From contig CBDAFL010000248.1 in assembly GCA_965195225.1 (NCBI GenBank), forward strand, positions 1-64,000: 64,000 nt of DNA, in the 5' to 3' direction. Within the stretch, counting starts at the first letter, position 1, and each line of letters begins with the position of its first letter. Positions 34,470 through 42,897 of the stretch are shown here, one piece after another. This DNA comes from JAHIKV01 sp965195225 (GTDB lineage Bacteria; Planctomycetota; Planctomycetia; Pirellulales; Thermoguttaceae). Position numbers and translations under genes: made by a program. A model generated the notes under the pieces. It did no database searches, was not told where the DNA came from, and was given only the letters and a program-made list of their open reading frames with translations.

Positions 34470-36869
34470 ATGATTCGTGTCTGGTGTGTAATCTCGGGAA
34501 GACGGCATATCGCGCCTTTCCTTGCCGTCGTCTGGTTCATAGCATTGGCAGCCACCTCATTTGCCCAACAGGGGGACGCGACAAAGCCGGCCGTCCCCTC
34601 GGCAGAGAGGCAAGTCCAGGATACGGAAGGAATTCTCAACCTCGATATCGACCAGCTTTCCAATGTGCCCGTCCGCGTCAGGTTCGAGCCGACAAACCTG
34701 ACGGCGCCCTCCAGTCAGTTAAACGCCGCCACGGCCGACATGGGCGAGGCCACCACGACTGCTGGTTTGATGAGGCAAGCGCCCAGTGTAAGCGCCCGCC
34801 GGGTCTCGGCCATTACGCTCGACCCGCGAATCCGCGGCTATCACGGCAGTCAGCTCAACGCGACTGCCAATGGGATGAATCAACTAAAATCCCGGGTGGA
34901 CATCGATTCACTTTTCAGCCAGATCGACCCGGGCATTGTACAGAACATCACAATTATCGACGGTCCTTATACGTCTCTTTACGGGCCGGGGTTTGCCTTC
35001 ATGGTGGCCGACCTCTTGCCGACCCCGCGGTTCGCTGGGGCGCCGGAGACCCACTTCTCGACCAACTTCGTCTTCGGCAGCAACGCCCAAACGCTGTATA
35101 CCCGCGACAACGTGATCAGCGGCGGTAAGAACTGGGGCGCGTGCGTCAGTTACGGCCTGCGGACCGGAAACGACTACTTCACCGGCGGCGAGCATCCCTT
35201 TTCGATCCCGTCCCGTTACCATAAATGGGATGGCTTTATGTCTGTCAGCCTCGATCTTGACGCGGTGTCGCGGATCGAATTCAATCTGCTCCGCACGGAG
35301 ATGAACGACGTGGAATTGCCGGGCGTCGCATACGACATCCAAAGTTCAAAGAACGACCAGTACAATCTCCGCTACGTGATCCAAGAGGACCGCAAAGGTC
35401 CCAAGCAACTCGTGCTACAGTCATGGTATACCCAAACGGCCTACCACGGCGACGCCTCCCGGCAGTCGAAACAAGATTCCTTCTACCAGGCCTTCGTCAG
35501 CGATGCCGACTATTACGACGATCTCGTGAACACGGTAGGGAAGGGATTGTTGGACTCAATGGGGGTCCGCTGCTTGAGAACTTTTGGCGACGCAGATTCG
35601 GCGCAGTTGACCCTCGGCGTCGACTGGAGGCGCTATCGGCAGTGGTACGACGAGCGGGAACTCAATTCGGCGGGTGAGATCGGGACGATCGTGTTTCAAG
35701 GCAATGTTTTTGGGATTCCTCGCTCACAAATCGACGACTATGGGGCGCTGGTGGACTTGAAGATGCCGCTATCGGACGATCTTTCGGTGACAGTTGGAGG
35801 ACGGGTGGACCAATGCACGGCGTCGATGGACGCTACCGACCCGGTAGTCACGCAGATTAACCCGGGCGGCTTCTGGTTTTATTCGCCAGGATTTGCCGAG
35901 CCTTCGCATACATTGGGGATGGTTTACATCACGGGGAAAAGAAAGTTAACGGAGGCATCCAGCCTCAAGGCCGGCACGGCCTTTGCCATGCGAAACCCAA
36001 ATCTCACGGAATTCTATGGCGATTATCCTTTTGTCCCTCAGGTCCGTTTTGGCAACAGCACCGTTGGAGGTCTCTCGGATATTCGACCGGAGAAGAATTT
36101 TCAGTTAGACCTTGGACTTGGCTACGAGACCAAGAAGGTCAACTACGGAGTGCGGGGCTTCTGCTCCTTCATCCGCGACTACATCATGCCCGTGCCGTCC
36201 TTTACCAACCCTTCCCCGCCGAACATCATTGACGCACCGAAGGTGCTGGGCCGAGATTTCCGCTATTTTCCCTCAAAATGGCGCTGGGATCTCGGCACAA
36301 AAAACGAGAACGCGGATACCGTCATGGCCGGCTACCAGTACGTGAACATCGACGAGGCGGTCCTCCTCGGCGGCGACCTCTTCGGAGACGTGGCGGTGTC
36401 CGACGGGTTCTCGGTGTTCGGCAGCATGTCTTACGTCTACGGAGTCAACAATTCGCCGGTCCAATTCATCGAGCCGAACGAGTGGGTGGCGTCCGACGGG
36501 CAGATCGTCCCCTTGGGAGGGTCGGATGGCTTGCCCGGAATCTATCCGCTCAGCGGCACCGTGGGCATACGTGTTTTCGAGCCGACCGAGGACCGTTGGT
36601 GTGTTGAGTTCTCCGCACGAATGGTCCGGGGGCAAGATCACGTGGCCGTTACCCTGTCGGAGATTCCCAACCCCGGCTTCACCACCTTCGCCCTGCGCGG
36701 ATACTATCGCGTGCGGAAGAATGTGCGGGTGAGCTTGGACCTCGAAAATCTATTCAACCGGTATTTCAGCGAGCCGGACTCGCTGGCCATCATCGGACCG
36801 TCGGGTTTGCCTACCTTCATCCCGGAGCCAGGGTTCTCGGCGTTGTTGGGCGTCGACGCCCGGTTCTAA
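34470..36869 (+). CDS. TonB-dependent receptor-like outer-membrane protein, divergent plug
   Basis: The protein has 799 residues with a signal peptide ending near ATSFAQ. An N-terminal EGILNLDIDQL motif is shared with the next receptor. The plug is divergent: instead of the usual R-G-x-G-x-x-Y-G-x-x-A context it has ITIIDGPYTSLYGPGFAF near residue 165. The long C-terminal part shows barrel-type strands and a final LGVDARF ending in Phe, as expected for outer-membrane insertion. It is the first gene of an apparent unit with a second receptor, a YfiR-like protein and a sensor kinase. The ligand is unknown; co-location with YfiR hints at a regulatory or sensing role. Confidence 0.8.
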   Translation: MIRVWCVISGRRHIAPFLAVVWFIALAATSFAQQGDATKPAVPSAERQVQDTEGILNLDIDQLSNVPVRVRFEPTNLTAPSSQLNAATADMGEATTTAGLMRQAPSVSARRVSAITLDPRIRGYHGSQLNATANGMNQLKSRVDIDSLFSQIDPGIVQNITIIDGPYTSLYGPGFAFMVADLLPTPRFAGAPETHFSTNFVFGSNAQTLYTRDNVISGGKNWGACVSYGLRTGNDYFTGGEHPFSIPSRYHKWDGFMSVSLDLDAVSRIEFNLLRTEMNDVELPGVAYDIQSSKNDQYNLRYVIQEDRKGPKQLVLQSWYTQTAYHGDASRQSKQDSFYQAFVSDADYYDDLVNTVGKGLLDSMGVRCLRTFGDADSAQLTLGVDWRRYRQWYDERELNSAGEIGTIVFQGNVFGIPRSQIDDYGALVDLKMPLSDDLSVTVGGRVDQCTASMDATDPVVTQINPGGFWFYSPGFAEPSHTLGMVYITGKRKLTEASSLKAGTAFAMRNPNLTEFYGDYPFVPQVRFGNSTVGGLSDIRPEKNFQLDLGLGYETKKVNYGVRGFCSFIRDYIMPVPSFTNPSPPNIIDAPKVLGRDFRYFPSKWRWDLGTKNENADTVMAGYQYVNIDEAVLLGGDLFGDVAVSDGFSVFGSMSYVYGVNNSPVQFIEPNEWVASDGQIVPLGGSDGLPGIYPLSGTVGIRVFEPTEDRWCVEFSARMVRGQDHVAVTLSEIPNPGFTTFALRGYYRVRKNVRVSLDLENLFNRYFSEPDSLAIIGPSGLPTFIPEPGFSALLGVDARF

Positions 36870-37277
36870 ATGACCTTGCCATACCAAAATCATGAAACCC
36901 ATATGGTTTTGCGTAGTGGGAATTGACCGTGGCACGTGCAGGCACACTCCGTGTGACGTCGTCGCCTGAAAAGCGTTCCTTCCCACGGGTTTGCTGGTCT
37001 GAGCGTTCGGACCGCATAGCAAGCGGTCTTGTTTGCCTCATCGTTAAAGTTGATGCTGTTTCGGCACGGAAACAAGGCACTGCCATGCCCAAAAGTCACT
37101 ATCGGCTTGACTTTGCTGCAACCGCGCGCTACGACCAGCCGACACAGACTGTTAGGGGCAACACCTATAGCACATAGACTCAAGGGCACCCCTCTCTGGC
37201 AGGGGGGGCGGCTGCCGATTTGCCATTGCGGGGGGCGGATATGCCGTCTCGCGAATGCAGGGAGGTAGTAGACGCCC
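36870..37277. other. Leader region of second TonB receptor-like gene
   Basis: This 408-bp noncoding region holds the second copy of the 48-bp hairpin (37099-37146), a GC-rich stretch near 37185-37245, and AGGGAGGTAG as Shine-Dalgarno before ATG 37278. No open frame is supported. Confidence 0.6.
37099..37146 (+). promoter_or_regulatory. Conserved leader hairpin, copy B
   Basis: Matches copy A at 34295-34342 at 47 of 48 positions and keeps the TCGGCT/AGCCGA stem. It lies about 130 bases upstream of the second TonB receptor gene, at the same distance class as copy A. Confidence 0.55.
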
Positions 37278-39353
37278 ATGATACGAGTCCAACAAGCTAC
37301 CTCGGGAAGACGCCTTGCCGGAGTCTTCCTCGCCATCGTGCTGCTTGCGGCGACAGAGGCCACTTCCGCGGCCCAACAGGGGAGCGAGGCAAACCAAGTC
37401 ACCCCACCAGCAAAACAACAAGCCAACGACCCGGAAGGCATCCTCAACCTCGACATCGAGCAACTGGCCCGGACCCCGGTAGTTGTTCCGTCGATGGACA
37501 TTCCGGTCACCTCGGTCACTAGGGCGGAGAGTACAGTGGGGCAATCGCCGGCGGCCGTTTTCGTGATTACCAACGAGATGATCCGCCGCAGCGGCGCCAC
37601 CTGCATCCCGGAGGCCCTACGGATGTCGCCGGGCTTGGAAGTGGCTCGCATCGACGCCAGCAAATGGGCCATTACCGCCCGCGGCTTCAATAGCCGCTAT
37701 GCCAACAAGCTGCTGGTTCTGATCGACGGCAGGACAGTCTACAACCCCGTCTATTCCGGCGTCGATTGGGACATGCAAGACGTGCTCTTGGAAGACATCG
37801 AGCGGATCGAAGTGGTCCGCGGCCCCGGCGGGACGCTGTGGGGCGCCAACGCCGTCAACGGCGTGATAAGTATTATCACCAAGAAAGCAAAGGACACTCA
37901 GGGAACATACCTCACCGCCGGCGGGGGTACCAAGGAGAAGCTGAACGACGCTTTTCGCTATGGCGGCCGGGTCGGCGAGGATATCCATTATCGCGTCTAC
38001 GGCAAGCACTTCGAGCGCGGCGCGGGGTTCAATCCCACCGGCCAGGACTTTGACGCCTGGTCTCAGGGCCGCGCCGGGTTCCGCATGGATTGGGATGTGG
38101 ACCGCGACAAGTCGAACAGCCTGACGGTGCAGGGGGATTGCTTCACGGGCGAAGAGGGGAGCACTTCAGTCAACACGTTCACCGTGCCGCCCTATTCACT
38201 TCGCCTCTTCGGTAAAGGGCACGTCTCGGGGGAAAACCTGTTGGCTCGTTGGCGGCACGTCCACGATGAGGATTCCGACTGGGCGCTACAACTGTACTAC
38301 GACCACTACTGCCGAAAACTTCTCACCCTGACGGAAGATGTACGCACCTTCGACGTCGACTTCCAATATCGGTTTCCCCTCGGCGATCGCCACAGCATCA
38401 CCTGCGGCGCCGGCTGCCGCAGCGTTCACGACCGATTGCCGAGCAATAATCCCTTCACCGTCCAGTTCATTCCGCCCGAGCAAACCGTCAATACGGCCAG
38501 CCAATTCATCCAGGACGAAATCACCCTCGTCGAGGATCGGCTGGCGCTGACGATGGGGGTGAAGCTGGAGGAAAACGCCTACACCGGTTTGGAGTACCAG
38601 CCCAGCGCGCGGTTGTTGTGGACCCCTGATCGACGACACTCCTTCTGGGGGGCGATTTCCCGCGCCGTGCGCACGCCGTCGCGATTAGACAGGGATTTTT
38701 TCGCCACCTCCGCGCCCTCCAGGGGTGTGTTTCCCCGCATTCTCGGAAGCCATGACGTGATATCCGAAACATTGATAGCCTACGAGATCGGATATCGGGC
38801 GCAGGCCACCGAGCAGTTCTCCTGGGACATCGCCGCGTTTTACAACCGCTATGAACACTTGGTGACCGTGCAGCCCGGCATGCCCGTTATGGAATTTGTG
38901 CCGCCGCCGCCGCACATGATTTTCCCGCTCGTGTTCACGAACGGGCCGGTGGCCGACACCTATGGCGTCGAACTGGCCGTCAACTGGACGATTTCCGAGC
39001 GTTGGCGTCTCTACAGCCAGTACACCTTCTTTGAGATGTCCATGCTCAACAACCCGGGCGTCGATCCTCGTAACCAGGTCTACTTGAGTTCCTCCTGGGA
39101 TCTGGGACGCGATCTGGAATTTGACTTAATCGCCCGTTACGTCGATAGCCTTTCGGGGATTAGTGTTCCCAGCTATATTTCCATGGATCTGCGGTTGGGG
39201 TGGCGGCCGCGCAAGCACCTGGAATTGGCGTTCGTGGGCCAGAATCTCCTGCAGACTCACCACCTAGAGTTCGGCCGGACCGTAGATGATGTTCGCACAC
39301 TGACAACCGAGGTTTGCCGCGGCGTCTATGGAACGGTTACCTGGCGGCGGTGA
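37278..39353 (+). CDS. TonB-dependent receptor
   Basis: The protein has 691 residues. After a signal peptide and the shared EGILNLDIEQL motif, a canonical plug domain is clear: SPAAVFVITNEMIRRSGATCIPEALRMSPGLEVARI, RGFNSRYANKLLVLIDGR and VVRGPGGTLWGANAVNGVI. A barrel of many strands ends in YGTVTWRR, without a terminal aromatic. It may import a ligand with TonB-ExbBD energy, or act as a sensor. It is 24 bases upstream of the yfiR-like gene. Confidence 0.93.
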   Translation: MIRVQQATSGRRLAGVFLAIVLLAATEATSAAQQGSEANQVTPPAKQQANDPEGILNLDIEQLARTPVVVPSMDIPVTSVTRAESTVGQSPAAVFVITNEMIRRSGATCIPEALRMSPGLEVARIDASKWAITARGFNSRYANKLLVLIDGRTVYNPVYSGVDWDMQDVLLEDIERIEVVRGPGGTLWGANAVNGVISIITKKAKDTQGTYLTAGGGTKEKLNDAFRYGGRVGEDIHYRVYGKHFERGAGFNPTGQDFDAWSQGRAGFRMDWDVDRDKSNSLTVQGDCFTGEEGSTSVNTFTVPPYSLRLFGKGHVSGENLLARWRHVHDEDSDWALQLYYDHYCRKLLTLTEDVRTFDVDFQYRFPLGDRHSITCGAGCRSVHDRLPSNNPFTVQFIPPEQTVNTASQFIQDEITLVEDRLALTMGVKLEENAYTGLEYQPSARLLWTPDRRHSFWGAISRAVRTPSRLDRDFFATSAPSRGVFPRILGSHDVISETLIAYEIGYRAQATEQFSWDIAAFYNRYEHLVTVQPGMPVMEFVPPPPHMIFPLVFTNGPVADTYGVELAVNWTISERWRLYSQYTFFEMSMLNNPGVDPRNQVYLSSSWDLGRDLEFDLIARYVDSLSGISVPSYISMDLRLGWRPRKHLELAFVGQNLLQTHHLEFGRTVDDVRTLTTEVCRGVYGTVTWRR

Positions 39354-39378
39354 TTTTCCCGAGTGAGGGGCTAGCTCA

Positions 39379-39954
39379 ATGCAAAGCTGGAACCGGCAGT
39401 TTTTTGCCGCGAAAACTTGCTTATTTCTTCTTGCCGCATGGAACGTTGGCATAACGTCGCCTATGGCCCAGGAGTACGATCCGACGGCGGCCAGCCGGGA
39501 ATACCGCATCAAGGCCGCCTACCTGTACCAGTTCGGCCGGTACATTGAGTGGCCCGCCAAAGCCTTTCCCAATTCCAAATCGCCCTTTGTGATCGGCGTA
39601 CTGGATGGGAACCCGCTCGTCGCGGACCTGGAAAAAATCGCCAAAATCAAAAAGATTCAGGACCGGCCGATTCGAGTGCAACGGTTTGCCTCGCCCGACG
39701 AGGTGCGGGCGTGTCACATCCTGTTCCTATCCGCATCACTGCCGCCGGAGACGCAGGCGGAAACCATCCGTCGGGCGGCTCGCCGAGGTGCGCTATTGGT
39801 AGGGGAGACAAATGGATTCCTCAAATGGGGGGGCACAATCCGATTTGTCGTTGAAGAGAACAAAGTCCGCGTATACATCGCCCGAAAAGCGGCCAAACGC
39901 GAGGGTTTAACCATCAGCGCCAAGTTGCTCCAAGTCGCCCATGTCGTAGATTAG
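39379..39954 (+). CDS. YfiR/DUF4154-family periplasmic regulator
   Basis: The protein has 191 residues with a signal peptide (CLFLLAAWNVGITSPMAQ). The mature part matches the YfiR/DUF4154 pattern: YRIKAAYLYQFGRYIEWP, FVIGVLDGNPLVADL, CHILFLSAS, GALLVGETNGFLKWGGTIRFVVEENKVRVYI and LTISAKLLQVA. In Pseudomonas, YfiR is a periplasmic repressor of the CHASE8-containing diguanylate cyclase YfiN. Here the following gene is a CHASE8-like/HAMP hybrid kinase, so this protein likely senses envelope state and controls that kinase. Confidence 0.88.
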   Translation: MQSWNRQFFAAKTCLFLLAAWNVGITSPMAQEYDPTAASREYRIKAAYLYQFGRYIEWPAKAFPNSKSPFVIGVLDGNPLVADLEKIAKIKKIQDRPIRVQRFASPDEVRACHILFLSASLPPETQAETIRRAARRGALLVGETNGFLKWGGTIRFVVEENKVRVYIARKAAKREGLTISAKLLQVAHVVD

Positions 39955-40087
39955 TCTAGCAGCCTTTCAGAGAAGCGCGTACCCGCAGGGTATGCCCGCC
40001 GGTTGCACCGGTAGGGATTTGACGGTCACGACAGGCTTTTTTGAGGATGCGCTCGAACCGTCGTTCGCGGGCAGGCTTGGGGGTTAG

Positions 40088-42136
40088 ATGAGATTCCGCA
40101 ACACGATCAACACTAAGCTCACTTCGTTGGCTACCGTGGCGGCCGGCGTGGCATTGGCGCTCTCCTGCGTCGCCTTCTTCATCAACAACGTGTGGATGAT
40201 CCGCGCTTCGAAGGTGCGGGAGCTTTCGACCCTGGCCACGATCCTCGGCTCCAACACCACGGCGGCGGTCGAGTTCAACGACGCGAAGACGGCCACCGAA
40301 CTGTTGGCTTCGCTGCGCAGGCAGCCGACGATCCAATTCGCCTGCCTCTACGATAGCCACGGCAAGCTGTTTGCCAAATATCCGGCGGTGACCCCGCCCG
40401 GTTTCATCGTTCCCACCGTCCCGCCCGACGGCGGCGTTATTTTCCACGGCTCCGATTACCTGGACATCGCGCAGGAAATCGCCTCCGGCGACGACAAGGT
40501 CAGCACGATCTATCTGCGGGCGAGCCTGCACGAACTGCACGAGCAGACTTTGGACTACTTGTGGATCACGCTGATCGTGCTGGGGATCTCCCTGATTGTG
40601 TCGATACTTTTAGCCCGCTGGCTGCAGCGCATCTTCACCAAGCCGATTTTCCGGTTGGTCGACGCCATGCGGCGAGTCACCAGCGAGGACGACTACTCAA
40701 TCCGCGTGGAGCGCGTCAGCGACGACGAGTTGGGGGTACTTAACGACGGCTTCAACGTCATGCTCGATCAGATCGAACAGGGGCGGACCGCCTTGCGCCA
40801 GGCCCACGACGAATTGGAGGTCCGCGTGGTGGAGCGGACCGACGAATTGCGATTGGCCAAAGATGCCGCCGAGGCGGCCAACCACTCCAAGAGCGAATTT
40901 CTGGCAAACATGAGTCACGAAATCCGCACTCCCATGACCGCCATTCTCGGCTACTCCGACCTCTTGCAGCAGCACGACCTCAGCAACAACGAACGCGAGG
41001 AATTTCTGGAAACCATACAGAAAAACGGCAAACACCTGCTGGGAATCATCAACGACATTCTCGACATCTCCAAGATCGAGGCCGGCAAGATGACCATCGA
41101 ACGGATCGGCTGCTCGCCCGGTCGCCTGGTGGGCGAAGTGGTCTCCTTGATGCGGGCCCGCGCAGTGGCCAGAAAGCTCTCGCTAAACGTCGAGTTCTCC
41201 GGCCCGATACCCGAGATGATCCACACCGACCCGACCCGCCTGCGGCAAATCCTCTTGAACCTGATGGGCAACGCCATTAAGTTCACCGAAAGCGGCGGCG
41301 TCCGGCTTGTGGTGAGCATGAAAACGCCCCCCGACGCACCCAAGCCCCGCATCGGTTTCGAGGTGACGGACACCGGAATGGGAATGACGGCGGAGCAACT
41401 GGCCTCGATCTTTCGTCCCTTCTCGCAGGCCGACACCTCCACCACGCGGCTGTTCGGCGGCACGGGCCTCGGACTGACCATCAGCAAGCGGCTGGCTGAT
41501 ATGCTCGGCGGCGACATCACCGGCCAAAGCACTCCGGGTAAAGGCAGCTCGTTTTTGATTACCGTCGAAACCGGCCCGCTGCAAGGCGTCCGCATGTTGG
41601 ACAGTGTCAACGAGGTCATTCACACGGCGGATAAAGAGCCGAAGGAAACAACGATGGATTCGGACACCCCGCTTTCCGGCCGAGTGCTGCTGGCCGAGGA
41701 CGGCCTAGACAACCAGCGGTTGATCGCCTTCCTGTTGAGGCGGCGCGGGGCCACCGTCGAAGTGGCGGAAAACGGCCAGATCGCCGTCGAGAAGGTTCTT
41801 CAGGCCACGGAAGCCGGCGAGCAGTTCGACTGCATACTAATGGACATGCAGATGCCGGTCCTCGACGGCTACGGGGCCACTCAAAAACTTCGCCAGATCG
41901 GTTGCCGCACGCCGATCGTCGCGCTGACGGCCCACGCCATGCGCGGCGACCGGGAGCGGTGCCTCCGGGCCGGCTGCACCGAATACCTGACCAAACCCAT
42001 CGACCGCGGACAGTTGCTCCAGGTTGTTTCGGCTTACATGGAGGCTTCGCGCAAGGACTCCGATGGCCAGCCGGCGGTCGCCGCCGAGATTGCCGGAAAC
42101 GCGGAAACGCATGGAATCACTGAAAATCAACAGTGA
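40088..42136 (+). CDS. Hybrid sensor histidine kinase with CHASE8-like input
   Basis: The protein has 682 residues. It has a transmembrane helix at about 14-36, a periplasmic CHASE8-like region (about 37-150), a second helix at about 157-177, a HAMP linker (178-235) and a coiled coil. The HisKA H-box SHEIRTPM contains His277. The HATPase motifs are NLMGNAIKF (391-399), DTGMGM (428-433) and GGTGLGLTIS (457-466). A C-terminal receiver domain has phosphoacceptor Asp586 in CILMDMQMP and Lys in TKPI. No HPt domain is fused. The gene starts 133 bases after the yfiR-like gene. Confidence 0.93.
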   Translation: MRFRNTINTKLTSLATVAAGVALALSCVAFFINNVWMIRASKVRELSTLATILGSNTTAAVEFNDAKTATELLASLRRQPTIQFACLYDSHGKLFAKYPAVTPPGFIVPTVPPDGGVIFHGSDYLDIAQEIASGDDKVSTIYLRASLHELHEQTLDYLWITLIVLGISLIVSILLARWLQRIFTKPIFRLVDAMRRVTSEDDYSIRVERVSDDELGVLNDGFNVMLDQIEQGRTALRQAHDELEVRVVERTDELRLAKDAAEAANHSKSEFLANMSHEIRTPMTAILGYSDLLQQHDLSNNEREEFLETIQKNGKHLLGIINDILDISKIEAGKMTIERIGCSPGRLVGEVVSLMRARAVARKLSLNVEFSGPIPEMIHTDPTRLRQILLNLMGNAIKFTESGGVRLVVSMKTPPDAPKPRIGFEVTDTGMGMTAEQLASIFRPFSQADTSTTRLFGGTGLGLTISKRLADMLGGDITGQSTPGKGSSFLITVETGPLQGVRMLDSVNEVIHTADKEPKETTMDSDTPLSGRVLLAEDGLDNQRLIAFLLRRRGATVEVAENGQIAVEKVLQATEAGEQFDCILMDMQMPVLDGYGATQKLRQIGCRTPIVALTAHAMRGDRERCLRAGCTEYLTKPIDRGQLLQVVSAYMEASRKDSDGQPAVAAEIAGNAETHGITENQQ

Positions 42137-42541
42137 CATTCTGATGCTCAATAGCCGGTGTGCTTGCACGCCGCGAAATCGCCGAAAAATCCTCAATCCA
42201 CACGGCAGACAAGTCCGCCGCGAGGAAATGACCGTCCAGGCCATGCATGACCGTTTTCCCAGTCCTTCTCTGGCAACGGCCACGCTTCGGTAGCGCGGAG
42301 CAGGTTGGACTTTTTCTCCCTGCCTCCCAGCTTCCCTAGATTGCACGCAACCGTCCGGCGTCAGTTGGCCATTGATCTTGCCTCGGTTAGCTTCTTTCAG
42401 TACAAGCGGGCTGCTAATACGGGTTCCAATTCAAAACCGCGCGTCCATTTTGATAAAAACATGCGGTGACACGCAAGTTTGAATTGAAATTGGTAGAAAA
42501 GCATCCCCTTCCTACCTTTCCTCGTCGAACGAGGTGTGTCG
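42137..42541. other. Intergenic region with carB 3'-end remnant
   Basis: This 405-bp spacer follows the kinase gene. Direct repeat R (42215-42293) is its only recognised element. The remaining ~250 bases before the small secreted protein gene show no further signals beyond a GAGGTG Shine-Dalgarno near 42530. Confidence 0.65.
42215..42293 (+). pseudogene. carB 3'-end remnant (direct repeat R)
   Basis: The remnant is colinear with the end of carB and its downstream flank (34081-34159). It would encode RREEMTVQAMHDRFP, against RREEMTVQAVQDRFP in CarB. Most differences in the coding part are synonymous, which suggests it was once a functional carB end, perhaps from another strain. It is a candidate right attachment site of the 34.1-42.3 kb island. 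Confidence 0.7.
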
Positions 42542-42838
42542 ATGAACCGAGTATGTTTGTTGCTCGTTGTGGCGTTGGTGCTGTTGTCCTCGGCCCGAAT
42601 CTGCGTGGCGGACACCGTATCGCTTGACGTCGAGAAGATGAAGGTCGCCTTGCACACGGCCACGCCGCAAGAAAAAGGCTTTATCGAATACGTCGTCGCC
42701 AGGGTACAGGCCGGAACACTTCCCTTGGATCTGGTCGAGAGTACGTTTCTTTGGGCCAGGAAGAAGCCGAGCAGGAAGTTCTATTATTTCAAGTTTGGCC
42801 TGATCGAACGGGCGGCGAAGCAGGGTATCACGCTGTGA
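42542..42838 (+). CDS. Small secreted protein of unknown function
   Basis: The protein has 98 residues from ATG 42542 (an upstream in-frame GTG at 42536 is possible). A signal peptide (VCLLLVVALVLLSSARICVA) precedes an acidic/basic mature part of about 75 residues. TPQEKGFIEYVVARVQAGTLP and a Lys-rich KKPSRKFYYFKFGL stretch are visible. I do not recognise the family. Confidence 0.65.
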   Translation: MNRVCLLLVVALVLLSSARICVADTVSLDVEKMKVALHTATPQEKGFIEYVVARVQAGTLPLDLVESTFLWARKKPSRKFYYFKFGLIERAAKQGITL

Positions 42839-42897
42839 CAATCGCAACAATATCCAAACGCCCCGCGACCGCGCAACATTGACATTCGGATTTTTCT

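Noticed and set aside
34139..37277. Cobalamin or cyclic-di-GMP riboswitch before the TonB receptors
   Set aside because: GC-rich segments and GGAGGTAGT-like text are present, but the conserved core nucleotides of neither aptamer class could be placed.
34139..42214. Integrase or transposase gene within the carB-flanked island
   Set aside because: All open frames of gene size are accounted for by the receptor, YfiR and kinase genes; none resembles a recombinase.
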